Positions 8,256-17,151 of a stretch of 64,000 bases of DNA are shown here, piece by piece. The stretch spans positions 434,001 to 498,000 of the forward strand of contig CAVUFS010000007.1 of assembly GCA_963740675.1 (NCBI GenBank). The letters run 5' to 3'. The DNA comes from CAIKMD01 sp963740675. GTDB lineage: Bacteria > Pseudomonadota > Alphaproteobacteria > ATCC43930 > CGMCC-115725. A program made the translations under genes and the position numbers. Position 1 is the stretch's first letter; each line of letters begins with the position of its first letter. Under the pieces are notes generated by a model. The model ran no database searches, was not told where the DNA came from, and was given only the letters and a program-made list of their open reading frames with translations.

Positions 8256-10010
8256 CTAGGCGCTGGCGCCTGCGCGTCTATCTGCGCGCAGTTTGCCGGT
8301 CGCCGCTTGGTCAATCGAAAAATCCTTCGGGTTGAGCACGACGCCGTAGTCGCTCTTCGCGTGCTCAACCGTGACATAGCCCTCGATCACGTCCGTCCGC
8401 ACATGGTCGGGATCGCGCTCGAGCGGGTTGCCCCAGCCGCCGCCGCCATTCGAGCGCACGACCACTTCCGTGTCGGGCGGCGTCGGCAGGCGGTTGGCTT
8501 CCTTTTCGTTGAAGGCGTTTTCGCCCGGCAGCTTCAGCAAGTATTTGCTGGCATGGCCCGGCTTGCCGCCCCAGACGCCCCAGGGCGGATTCTGGATGCG
8601 CGCCGGCGCGTGCATGTTCCAACGGCCTTCGATCAGGCTGCGCACATGCACGTCGAGACCGAGGCCGCCGCGGAACTTGCCGGCGCCGCCACTGTCGGTG
8701 CGCAGGCCGCGACGCTCGATCACGACCGGGGTCTTCATCTCGATCGCTTCGATGCTGCCGTTGCGGACGTCGCCCTGGCACACCGAGACCGAAGCGGATT
8801 CGCCGTCCTCGGTCGGACGACCGCCCCAGCCGCCGCCCTCGATGCTTTGCACCACGAAGGCCTTGCCGGTCTTCGGATTGCGGCCGAAGAACACCACCGA
8901 CGCGCCGAGCGTGCCGAGATGCGCGGCCGGCAGGCGGTCCTTGGCGCCGCTCGATAGCGCCTTGATGATGGTATCGACAACCGTCGGGATGATGGTGCTC
9001 CACCCGGCCATCGGCGCCGGGTATTGCGCCATCATGATATTGCCTTCGGGGATGACGTGCTTCAGCGCGTTGAACGAGCCTTCGTTCACCGGATCGAGCG
9101 GCGCGGTCAGCGACTTGTACGCCACGCGTGCCCCGGCGAGAGTGCGCGAGTTGATGCCCGCCTTGCGGGCCGCCGAGCAGCCCGACAAGTCGATGATCAT
9201 GTCGCCCTTTTCGGCGTCGACCGTCACCTTCGCGTGGATGCGCACCGGCTCTTTGCTGACGCCGTCATTGTCGAGGAAGGATTCGGCCTCGTAGACGCCC
9301 GAGGGGAAGCTCGCGACCGTGCGGCGGCACTTCATCTCCGTCTCTTTGAAGATGTGCTCGATCGCATCCATCATCACCTGCTTGCCGAACTTCTCGAACA
9401 GTTCGTCGAGACGGCGATGCGCCAGCTTGCACGCGGCCATCTGGGCGCGCATGTCGCCGAGCGAGGAATCCGGGAAGCGGATGTTGTCGCGGATGACCTT
9501 CAAGAGGACTTCGTTGACCTTGCCCTCTTCGTAGATCTTGAGCTGATCGAGCTGCAGGCCTTCCTGCCACGGGTCGATCACCTCGGCGCCGGCGCCGAAG
9601 CCCGTGCTGATGCCGCCGATGTCGATCCAGTGCGCGCGCACCATCGAGAACATGATCAGCTCGCCCTTATAGAAATAGGGCATGTAGATGACCATGTTGT
9701 TCAGATGCTGGCCGGCCACCGCCTGATGATTGGTGATGATCACATCATCATGCTTGAAGCCTTTGGTGCCGTAACGGTTCATGCCGTCTTCGACGATCGC
9801 GCCGAGATCGGCGACGAAATGCGAGACGCCGCCGACATTTTGGGAAACAAGACGAGCATCTGGCAGCAAGAGCGCGGTGCAGAAATCGCGCACCTCGTAA
9901 ATCATCATGTTGTACGAGGTGCGATGCAGATCGGCCGCCATTTCGGTGGCGATCGCCGGCAGCGCGCTACGGACAACCTCGAGCGTGACGGGATCGAGTT
10001 TCGTCGTCAT
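8256..10010 (-). CDS. hyuB: Hydantoinase B/oxoprolinase family protein
   Basis: 584-aa protein of the HyuB (Hydantoinase_B) family, the partner of the ATP-using HyuA subunit. The family includes N-methylhydantoinase, 5-oxoprolinase and acetone/acetophenone carboxylases, so the exact substrate cannot be read off. The N-terminus (KLDPVTLEVVRSALPAI, then YNMMIYEVRDFCTALL) and the glycine-rich C-terminal motif RSNGGGGWGNPLERD are typical. Its ATG overlaps the hyuA stop by one base (TAATG), so the subunits are translationally coupled. A second HyuB with a near-identical N-terminus lies at 24586-26424. The five SBP genes immediately downstream imply that the transporter delivers its substrate. Confidence 0.93.
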   Translation of the reverse strand: MTTKLDPVTLEVVRSALPAIATEMAADLHRTSYNMMIYEVRDFCTALLLPDARLVSQNVGGVSHFVADLGAIVEDGMNRYGTKGFKHDDVIITNHQAVAGQHLNNMVIYMPYFYKGELIMFSMVRAHWIDIGGISTGFGAGAEVIDPWQEGLQLDQLKIYEEGKVNEVLLKVIRDNIRFPDSSLGDMRAQMAACKLAHRRLDELFEKFGKQVMMDAIEHIFKETEMKCRRTVASFPSGVYEAESFLDNDGVSKEPVRIHAKVTVDAEKGDMIIDLSGCSAARKAGINSRTLAGARVAYKSLTAPLDPVNEGSFNALKHVIPEGNIMMAQYPAPMAGWSTIIPTVVDTIIKALSSGAKDRLPAAHLGTLGASVVFFGRNPKTGKAFVVQSIEGGGWGGRPTEDGESASVSVCQGDVRNGSIEAIEMKTPVVIERRGLRTDSGGAGKFRGGLGLDVHVRSLIEGRWNMHAPARIQNPPWGVWGGKPGHASKYLLKLPGENAFNEKEANRLPTPPDTEVVVRSNGGGGWGNPLERDPDHVRTDVIEGYVTVEHAKSDYGVVLNPKDFSIDQAATGKLRADRRAGASA

Positions 10011-12043
10011 TAGCCTTGCCCCACGGTGATGATGAGTTCGCCGGTATTCGCCACGACGACCTTGTCGCCGGGGTGAATGACAGTGGTCGATGCGTATTCG
10101 CTGACGAGCGCCGGGCCGTCGAACTTGTCGCCGGGCTTCAGCTTCAGACGGTCATAGACCGGGCAATCCACCGCGCCGCCCTTGTCGAACATGACCTTGC
10201 GGGTCTCGCGCGGCGCCAGCTTGCCTTCCTTGGGGAGATCGGGCAGCGCCAGCTTCGAGCGATGGCCGAGCGCGACCAGGCGGATATTGATGATCTCGAC
10301 CGGCTCGTCGGTCGCGTGATGGGCGTAGCGCTGCTCGTGCAACTCGTCGAACGCACCGCGGATCGCCTTGCGATCGCCCTTGGTGAGCTGATCGGACGTG
10401 ACCGGCACCGGCAGCGTGAATTCCTGGCCGACATAGCGCAGATCGAACAGCACCTGCGTGGTGACGTTCTCGGTGCGGCCGAGGAGCTTGTTCGCTTCGG
10501 CGCGCAGATCCTCGACGATCCGGCGGACGAGGTCGAAATCCGCGGCGTTGAGCTCGGCGAGATAGGTGCGGACAAGATCGTGACGCTCATCCGCCATCAG
10601 CATGCCGAGCGCCGAGAAATGCGCCGGGAATTGCGGGATGATGACGGTCGGAATGAAGAGCTCGCGGGCGATCGCGACGGCGTGCGGCGGGCCGCCGCCG
10701 CCCGAGGCGACGAGCACGAAATCGCGCGGATCGTAGCCCTTCTCGACCGACACTTCGCGGACGGAAAGAGCCATCTTGGCGATCGCAATCTGAACGATCG
10801 CGCGGGATGCGTCTTCGGCGCTCATATTGAGCGGCTTGCCGATCTTCTCGAGCGTGCCCTTGGTCGCGGCTTCGAGATCGAGCTTCATCTCGCCGCCGAG
10901 GAAGTCGTTGGCCCCGATGCGGCCCAGGATGACATTCGCGTCGGTGATCGTCGGCTCGGTGCCACCACGGCCGTAGCAGATCGGGCCCGGCTCGGCGCCC
11001 GAGCTTTGCGGACCGACCTTCAGCGCGCCGACCTCGTCGATGGAGGCGATCGAGCCGCCGCCGGCGCCGACTTCGACGATATCGACCACCGGGGTCATCA
11101 CCGGATGGCCGGAGGCGTAGCCGCCGACATAATAGCCTTCCGCCATCGAGGCTTCGCCGTCGCGCACCAGGCTGGACTTGGCCGTGGTGCCGCCCATGTC
11201 GAAGGAGACGACATTGGCATAGCCGAGCGCGTGGCCGACCTGGGCCGCGGCGATGATGCCGCCCACGGGCCCCGATTCCATCATCGTGACCGGGCGGTTG
11301 ATCGCTGTCGCCGGGGCCATGACGCCGCCGTTCGACTGCATGATCGCGAGCTCGCCCTTGAAGCCGATGCCTTCGAGACGCGACTGCAGGTTGCGGACAT
11401 AGCCGCCGACGACCGGGCCGATATAGGCGTTCACGACCGTGGTCGAGATGCGCTCATACTCACGGTATTCGCGCATGATCTCGTGGCTCAAGGAGACATA
11501 GGCCTTGGGCAGGATCTCCTGGACGATCTGGCCCGCCTGCTGCTCATGCGTCGGATTGGCATAGGAGTGGAGGAAACAGACCGCGACCGCCTCGACGTCT
11601 TCCTTGGCGAAGGCCTCGCAGGCCGCGCGCACGCTCGCCGGATCGAGCGCCTCGCGCTCTTCGCCCGAGGCGTAAAGCCGCTCGTTCGCTTCGAGCGTCA
11701 GGTGGCGCGGCACCAGCGGTTTTGGACGGTGGAAGAAGAGGTTATAGGCTTCCGGACGATTGCCGCGGCCGATCGCATAGACGTCGCGCGTGCCGCGCGT
11801 AACGATCAGGCCGACCTTGGCTCCCTTGCGCTCGATCAGCGTGTTGATCGCCGTGGTCGAGCCATGAATAAGGTTGTCGATAGTCTTGGGATCGATGTTG
11901 CTCTTCTTGATGCAATCGATGATGCCGTCGACGTGGTTGCGCGGGGTGGTAAGGCTCTTCGCTTGATAAAAACGCCCGCTGCGATCATCGAAAGCAATCA
12001 GGTCTGTAAACGTCCCCCCGATATCAACCGCCAAAAAAATCAC
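10010..12043 (-). CDS. hyuA: Hydantoinase A/oxoprolinase family protein
   Basis: 677-aa HyuA family subunit (Hydant_A_N plus Hydantoinase_A). It binds ATP and activates the cyclic amide or carbonyl substrate. Visible ATPase-fold motifs: VDIGGTFTDLIAFD at the N-terminus, GSTTAINTLIERKG, FDMGGTTAK and MESGPVGGIIAA. I place the start at GTG 12043 because GAAGAGG lies 9 nt upstream and translation then begins directly at the IFLAVDIGG core. A longer open frame reaches 12142 but adds a non-family leader. It is the first gene of the apparent hyuAB-SBP-ABC operon, and its promoter should lie in 12044-12233. Confidence 0.92.
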   Translation of the reverse strand: MIFLAVDIGGTFTDLIAFDDRSGRFYQAKSLTTPRNHVDGIIDCIKKSNIDPKTIDNLIHGSTTAINTLIERKGAKVGLIVTRGTRDVYAIGRGNRPEAYNLFFHRPKPLVPRHLTLEANERLYASGEEREALDPASVRAACEAFAKEDVEAVAVCFLHSYANPTHEQQAGQIVQEILPKAYVSLSHEIMREYREYERISTTVVNAYIGPVVGGYVRNLQSRLEGIGFKGELAIMQSNGGVMAPATAINRPVTMMESGPVGGIIAAAQVGHALGYANVVSFDMGGTTAKSSLVRDGEASMAEGYYVGGYASGHPVMTPVVDIVEVGAGGGSIASIDEVGALKVGPQSSGAEPGPICYGRGGTEPTITDANVILGRIGANDFLGGEMKLDLEAATKGTLEKIGKPLNMSAEDASRAIVQIAIAKMALSVREVSVEKGYDPRDFVLVASGGGGPPHAVAIARELFIPTVIIPQFPAHFSALGMLMADERHDLVRTYLAELNAADFDLVRRIVEDLRAEANKLLGRTENVTTQVLFDLRYVGQEFTLPVPVTSDQLTKGDRKAIRGAFDELHEQRYAHHATDEPVEIINIRLVALGHRSKLALPDLPKEGKLAPRETRKVMFDKGGAVDCPVYDRLKLKPGDKFDGPALVSEYASTTVIHPGDKVVVANTGELIITVGQG

Positions 12044-12233
12044 GATCTTTTGCCTCTTCTCACATGGTTGGGCGCCACCCCGAACTATAGAGTCGACAGG
12101 ATGGGCCGGCGCGACTATCGCGGACACCGCCGAATGACGCAATCCCTTTTCCCATTGAGTAACTGCAACGGCCCTTTCCGGCCACGCAAGCCTCGGTCAC
12201 ACTGGCGCGCTTCTGTCAGAAAGAGAGATCGCG

Positions 12234-13104
12234 ATGGCTCAAAATGCCGCTCAAAAACTCCGCACGCTGCTCGGCGGCCCCGAAATCCTGGTTGCCCCCG
12301 TTGTCAGCGACCCGCTGACGACACGGCTCGCCCAGGAGGCCGGTTTCCCACTCGCGCTTGTTGGGCGGATTCGGCATTGCCGCGATCGGTTATGGCATGC
12401 CCGATGCGGGCCTTATCGACTTCACCGAAGTCGTGACCGCCGTCCATAATACTTGCTCGGCCAATCCGGGCTTTCCGATCATCGCCGACGGCGACACCGG
12501 CTACGGCAATGCGATGAACGTCCGCCGTACGGTGCAGGAATTCGCCCGCGCCGGCGCCGCCGTCATCCTGATCGAGGATCAGATGTGGCCGAAGAAATGC
12601 GGTCATTATGGCGGCAAGCGCGAAGTGATCCCGCGCGAGGAAGCGCGGCTCAAGATCCGCGCCGCGGTCGAGGCGCGCAATGAGATCGGCAGCGACATGC
12701 TGATCCTCAGTCGCACCGACGCGCGCAGCGCGATAGGTTTCGATGAGGCGATGGCGCGCTGCGAGGGTTTTGTCGCCGAAGGTGCCGACATCATCTTCGC
12801 CGAAGCGCTCGAGACCGAGGCCGAGCTCCGGGAATTCGGCAAGCGCTTCAAGCATCCGAAGCTCGCCAACATGATGCCGAAGACGCCGGTCAGATCGCGC
12901 AAAGAACTCAAGGCGATGGGCTTCGACATCGTCACCTACAACGTCGCCATCCATGCGATGGTCGCGGCGCTTCAGCAAACCTTCAAAGCGCTGAAAGCCG
13001 ACGACATGGCAAGCGCGGCGCCGCTCGCCGCGTTCGACGAGGTGACGCGGCTCGTCGGCCTCAACGACTACGTCAAACTCGAACAGCGCTACAAGGCGGG
13101 CTGA
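12234..13104 (+). pseudogene. Isocitrate lyase/PEP mutase family protein, +1 frameshift
   Basis: TIM-barrel C-C lyase of the ICL/PEP mutase superfamily (relatives: 2-methylisocitrate lyase, oxaloacetate decarboxylase). It begins MAQNAAQKLRTLLGG at 12234 with AGAGAGA upstream. The reading frame breaks after LALVG near 12363-12365; removing one G of GGG joins it to GFGIAAIGYGMPDAGL and restores a 289-aa protein. The active-site loop KKCGHYGGK and DGDTGYG are intact, so only the single base disables it. It may be a sequence error. Divergent from hyuA across a 190-base gap; the SnoaL-like gene follows 3 nt after the stop. Confidence 0.85.
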
Positions 13105-13107
13105 GCC

Positions 13108-13632
13108 ATGGCTAAAGCCAAGAAGAGCATCGAAGAGCGCTTGCAAGAGGTCGAAGACCGCCTCGAAATCCTCAACCTCGTCGCCGCGCATCCGCCGGCC
13201 ACGGACAGCGGCTCCAGCCCATACGCGGCGTCCTATTGGACCGAGGATGGCGAGTTCGATCGCGGCGCGGGGTTGACCGGCATGAAGGGCAGAGCCGCGA
13301 TGGCCTCAGGACCGACGCCCGGCTTTCGCGAAGCGATGCGTCAGGGCATCGCGCATTTCGCGGGCCTGCCGCATATCGAGCTCAACGGCGACAAGGCGAC
13401 GGTGACGTCCTACCTGCAAATCGTGATGCCCAACGCGCAAGGCGAGCCAGTCGAGCTTTCATCGCACGGCACGTCGAAAGGCTTTCGCATCCACCGCATG
13501 ACGGTCAACCGCTGGGATCTGGTGCGCACCGAAGACGGCTGGAAAATCGCCCGCCGGCGTTTGCGGCTGCTCGACCAGACCGACGAAGGCCGCGCGTTGT
13601 TGCGAGAATTAACGGAACCGGCGCAGAGCTAA
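13108..13632 (+). CDS. SnoaL-like/nuclear transport factor 2 fold protein
   Basis: 174-aa cytoplasmic protein with the SnoaL_4-like cone fold: an N-terminal helix (KSIEERLQEVEDRLEILNLVA), then YWTEDGEFD, a GLPHIELNGDKATVTSYLQI strand pair and VNRWDLVRTEDGWKIARRR. Such proteins are small-ring isomerases, dehydratases or ligand binders; no specific reaction can be assigned. It sits 3 nt after the lyase-family gene on the same strand, so the two form a two-gene unit and probably act in one pathway. Confidence 0.85.
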   Translation: MAKAKKSIEERLQEVEDRLEILNLVAAHPPATDSGSSPYAASYWTEDGEFDRGAGLTGMKGRAAMASGPTPGFREAMRQGIAHFAGLPHIELNGDKATVTSYLQIVMPNAQGEPVELSSHGTSKGFRIHRMTVNRWDLVRTEDGWKIARRRLRLLDQTDEGRALLRELTEPAQS

Positions 13633-13639
13633 ACCACGC

Positions 13640-13892
13640 CTCGGCGAAAGCCGGGGCCCATTCCTCAGCATCGTTATGTCGAAGAATGGCGCGACCCGTT
13701 CGCTCGTTTCACGAGCGAACCCGAAGGGCACGGCCGCGAAGAGCGGCCGCGCGGGTCACGGGCCTTCGCCGGCAAAGGGTCTAATTAAAACACCTCACCT
13801 GAGCCACTTCACTTCGTCATTCCCGCGAAAGCGGGAATCCAGGAAACAGAACTCGCTGTAGCCCTGGGTCCCCGCTTTCGCGGGGAAGACGA
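13640..13892. repeat. REP/BIME-like palindrome cluster
   Basis: Intergenic region between convergent genes. At 13819-13838 ATTCCCGC and GCGGGAAT flank GAAA; at 13870-13885 CCCCGC and GCGGGG flank TTTC. The two units are in opposite orientation and each is next to CCAGG or CCTGG. Upstream, further hairpins occur at 13699-13719 (TTCGCTCG/CGAGCGAA) and near 13730-13750. No open frame of interest is present. Confidence 0.8.
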
Positions 13893-13909
13893 TAAATAAA
13901 TGATCTCGG

Positions 13910-14686
13910 TTAGAGCAAGCGATCGCCCTCAACCACTGCGCCCGGTCCGATATCCGTCTTCTTTTCCAGCGCCGCGTAATACGGCGTGAAATCGGGCTGC
14001 GTGGCGTCGAAAAGCCGCTCGAAGCTGTCGATCACGAAATAGCTTTCCTGATAATCGTCGATCCGATAGCGCGTCCGCATGACGCGCAGCAGATCGAAGG
14101 CGATGCGGTTGGGCTTCTTGTCTTCGAGGCAATAGATCAATTCGCCCTTCGAGGAGACAATCCCCGAGCCGTAGATGCGAATGCCGTCCGGCGTCGCGAT
14201 GAGGCCGAACTCCACCGTGTACCAATAGAGCCGCGCGAGATGCTCGAGGTTATGGAGCCGAAGCGCTTTGAGCCCGCCCTTACCGTAAGCCTCCATGTAA
14301 TCGGCAAAGACGGGATTCATCAGCATCGGCACATGGCCGAAGATATCGTGGAAGATGTCGGGCTCTTGCAGGTAGTCGAGCTGATCCTGGCGGCGGATGA
14401 AGCGGGTCGAGGGAAATCGCCGATTGGCGAGGTGATCGAAGAACACGTCGTCGGCGACGAGGCCGGGTACGGCGACGATGCGCCAGCGCGTCGCGCGCTC
14501 CAACGCGTCGTTCAGGCGGCGAAAATCGGGAATGCCTTCGGCTTCGACACCGAGCGCTTTCAGGCCGTCGAGAAAAGGCAGGCAGGCGCGGCGCGCGAGG
14601 ATCGCTTCCTGGCGATGGAACAGCGTGCGCCAGATCGCATGCTGCTCAGACGTATAGGCTTTCCAGTCCTGCTCAATGTCCTTCAT
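13910..14686 (-). CDS. phhA: Phenylalanine 4-monooxygenase
   Basis: Non-haem iron, tetrahydropterin-dependent hydroxylase that converts phenylalanine to tyrosine; 258 aa, the usual bacterial single-domain length. Iron ligands are visible as the two histidines of FHDIFGH and the glutamate in WYTVEFGL. Start ATG 14686 gives MKDIEQDWKAY, matching family N-termini. It overlaps the 3' end of the Lon-like protease gene by 14 nt, so it is probably co-transcribed with it. No pterin recycling gene (phhB) is seen next to it. Confidence 0.93.
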   Translation of the reverse strand: MKDIEQDWKAYTSEQHAIWRTLFHRQEAILARRACLPFLDGLKALGVEAEGIPDFRRLNDALERATRWRIVAVPGLVADDVFFDHLANRRFPSTRFIRRQDQLDYLQEPDIFHDIFGHVPMLMNPVFADYMEAYGKGGLKALRLHNLEHLARLYWYTVEFGLIATPDGIRIYGSGIVSSKGELIYCLEDKKPNRIAFDLLRVMRTRYRIDDYQESYFVIDSFERLFDATQPDFTPYYAALEKKTDIGPGAVVEGDRLL

Positions 14687-17021
14687 CGCGGGAGCCCCGC
14701 CAGCGTTCCATAAGGACCCGGTCGAAAGCCTCGAGCCGCGCCGCGACCCGGCCGAAGATCGTATTGGCTGGGCAATTGCCAGCGGCATCGGGCTCGCCCG
14801 TCGGCATCCCCAATAACAACGCGGCCGCGTCCTCGACCGTTCCGACCGACCAGAGATGGAAGCGGCCGGCGGCGATCGCTTCGGCCACTTCGTCATGGAG
14901 CACAAGGCTGACGCGATTGGCCTCGGGCACGATCACGCCTTGCGTGCCGGTGAGACCGCCGGGCTTCGCGGCACAGACACGGAAGAAGCCTTCTATCTTC
15001 CAGTGTGCACCACCGATCGGCTGCGACATGCCTTCCTGATTGACCGAGCCGGTGATCGCGAGGTCTTGGCGGATCGGCAGTTGCGCGAGATCGGAGAGCA
15101 CGGCGATCAGCTCGGCCATCGAGGCGCTGTCGCCTTCGACGCCGCCATAGACCTGCTCGAACGTGATCGAGCAGGTGAAAGACAACGGCCGGGTTTGTGC
15201 GAATTTGCCGGCGAGGAAGCCCTCCAGCACCATCGCGCCTTTTTGCTGGATCGGGCCGCCCATGCCGATGAAGCGCTCGATATTGATGATCCCGGTGCGC
15301 CCGGCATAAGCGCGCGCGGTGACGCGAACCGGCGTGCCGAAAGCATGATCGCCGACCGAATTGACGGTAAGCGCATTGATTCGGCCGATCGCGCCGCCAT
15401 CGGTGTCGATCAGCATCATGCCGTCGACCACATGCTTCAGCATGCTTTCTTCGATGCGCGCATTGCGGCGGCCGCGCGCGTGATGCGCGGTCGCGACAGT
15501 GGCGGCATCGAGGGTCCGTTTGCCTTCGCGCCGCGCCACGGTTGCCGCTTCGGCGACGAGATCCTCGATCAGCTCGACCTTTGCCGTGAGGCGATCGCGG
15601 CGCTCGGCCCAGCGCGACGCGATGCCGAGCAACAGCGCGATGGCATCGCTGCTCGCGCCATCGAGCCCTTGCCGCGCGACGGCCTGGGCGACGAGCCCGG
15701 CATAAAGCCCGAGATTGCGCGCGTCGGCCGGCGTGTCGCCGTCGATATCGGCGTTGATCTTGAAATAGGTGCGGAAATCGGAATCGCCTTGGAAGAAGGT
15801 CGCGTACCAGAAGGGCGTACCGACCAGCACGACCTTCACGTCGAGCGGAATCGGGCCGGGCTGCGGCGCGCCGGCGATCGGCGGACTTTGCGAGCGGCCG
15901 AGCTCTTCGATGCGGACCACGCGATCGCGCAGCGCGCCTTTGAGGAAAGCCCAACTCTCGGGATTGGCGGCAACCGCTTCGGCACGCAGCACCAGCACGC
16001 CGCCATTGGCGCGATGCAACGCGCCGGCGCGGATCTGCAGGAAATCGGTATGCAGCGAGCCTTGGCTCTGGCGATATTCGATCCAGCCGAAGAGATGCTC
16101 GTAGCTGGGATTGGCCTCGACGATCACCGGCGCATTTGTCTCTTCGCCGTGATCGACGAAGAGATTGACCGTGTAACGCCGCTCGGGGAATTCGCCCTCG
16201 GGCGCGCTGCCGGGTTGAAGCTGGAAGCGTTCCGGCGTGTCGGTGATGTCGACACGCATTGCCGTGAGCCAGCGGCTGAGACCGGGGAAAGCGGCATAGT
16301 CATGCGCCAGCGCATCGAGCAAAGGACTCGCCACCTCGGCGGCGATGCCGCGGTTGAGCTCTCGGATTTGCGCGGTGAGTTGGCCGCGCGCTGTGACCGC
16401 GCGGAGCTGTACGCGCGTCAGCGCCGCCGCCATCTCGCGTTCGGTCGCCTGATCGATCGAAGGCGCCGGTGTGCCCGGGCGCTGCGCCACCGGTGTCAGC
16501 CGCAAAGCGCCATCCTGGCCCTGCATGAGTTGCAGCCCATGCAATTCCGCCGCGTGGGCGAGATTCTCCATCTCGACATTGACTGTGTGCTCGGCCTGCT
16601 CGCGCAATGCGAGCAGCCGCGCCTGGTAGGCCTCGCCGGTGAAGGAGGCGGTCAGCGCTTCGCGCAGCTTGGGGATCAGCGCCGTCAGCGCGTCGCAAAG
16701 CCGCCGGCCGGTCCCGGCTGGTAACGACAATGGCAGCGGCCGGTCGGGATGGCGGAAATTGTTGAGATAGATCCAATCGGCCGGCGTGGGACGCTTTTCC
16801 ATTGCCGCTTCGAGATAAGCGAGCGTCGCGCTCATCCGCGCCGAGCGATCCTCGCCGACGACGAAGACATTGAAGCCGAGCGCGCCGACCGAGAGACCGA
16901 AATCGAGCGCTTCGCGTGCCCGCGCATGGCTTGTCAGGTCGAAGACGCCCGCGCCCATGACGGGCTTTGCCGTGAAGCGCGGAATTCCCACCGCATCGGC
17001 CTGCAGCTTGGTCGTGCTCAT
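14673..17021 (-). CDS. Lon-like ATP-dependent protease (LonB/COG1067 type)
   Basis: 782-aa cytoplasmic protein with an N-terminal AAA_32-like region and a C-terminal S16 protease domain. The Ser-Lys dyad is visible as the Ser in EGDSASMAEL and the Lys in PIGGAHWKIEGFF. Start ATG 17021 (MSTTKLQADAVGIPRF) has GAGGAAG directly upstream; a longer frame has no family character. The place where the P-loop is expected (FVVGEDRSARMSATLAYL) lacks a normal GxxGxGK[ST], so ATP binding may be altered. Its 3' end overlaps phhA. Role in protein quality control is inferred from family. Confidence 0.88.
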   Translation of the reverse strand: MSTTKLQADAVGIPRFTAKPVMGAGVFDLTSHARAREALDFGLSVGALGFNVFVVGEDRSARMSATLAYLEAAMEKRPTPADWIYLNNFRHPDRPLPLSLPAGTGRRLCDALTALIPKLREALTASFTGEAYQARLLALREQAEHTVNVEMENLAHAAELHGLQLMQGQDGALRLTPVAQRPGTPAPSIDQATEREMAAALTRVQLRAVTARGQLTAQIRELNRGIAAEVASPLLDALAHDYAAFPGLSRWLTAMRVDITDTPERFQLQPGSAPEGEFPERRYTVNLFVDHGEETNAPVIVEANPSYEHLFGWIEYRQSQGSLHTDFLQIRAGALHRANGGVLVLRAEAVAANPESWAFLKGALRDRVVRIEELGRSQSPPIAGAPQPGPIPLDVKVVLVGTPFWYATFFQGDSDFRTYFKINADIDGDTPADARNLGLYAGLVAQAVARQGLDGASSDAIALLLGIASRWAERRDRLTAKVELIEDLVAEAATVARREGKRTLDAATVATAHHARGRRNARIEESMLKHVVDGMMLIDTDGGAIGRINALTVNSVGDHAFGTPVRVTARAYAGRTGIINIERFIGMGGPIQQKGAMVLEGFLAGKFAQTRPLSFTCSITFEQVYGGVEGDSASMAELIAVLSDLAQLPIRQDLAITGSVNQEGMSQPIGGAHWKIEGFFRVCAAKPGGLTGTQGVIVPEANRVSLVLHDEVAEAIAAGRFHLWSVGTVEDAAALLLGMPTGEPDAAGNCPANTIFGRVAARLEAFDRVLMERWRGSRDEGH

Positions 17022-17151
17022 GCTTCCTCGCTCGTTTCCCCGCAAAAGGATAGGCCCACGACACGACGATGGCGAGCGCGCGGCTTCCTTGCTGCGCCGC
17101 GACGCGGCCGATAAATTGGCCGACCAGACCAGAATAGAGGGAGAGGCATCC

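Noticed and set aside
12357..12370. Programmed ribosomal frameshifting at the +1 sites
   Set aside because: No common slippery heptamer or downstream structure among the seven sites, and the affected families do not use recoding.
10016..12436. Very long plus-strand open frame opposite hyuA (similar ones opposite hyuB2, the Lon-like gene and the fused exporter)
   Set aside because: Arises from the high-GC codon bias of the real gene on the other strand; the translations have low-complexity Arg/His/Asp composition and no family motifs.
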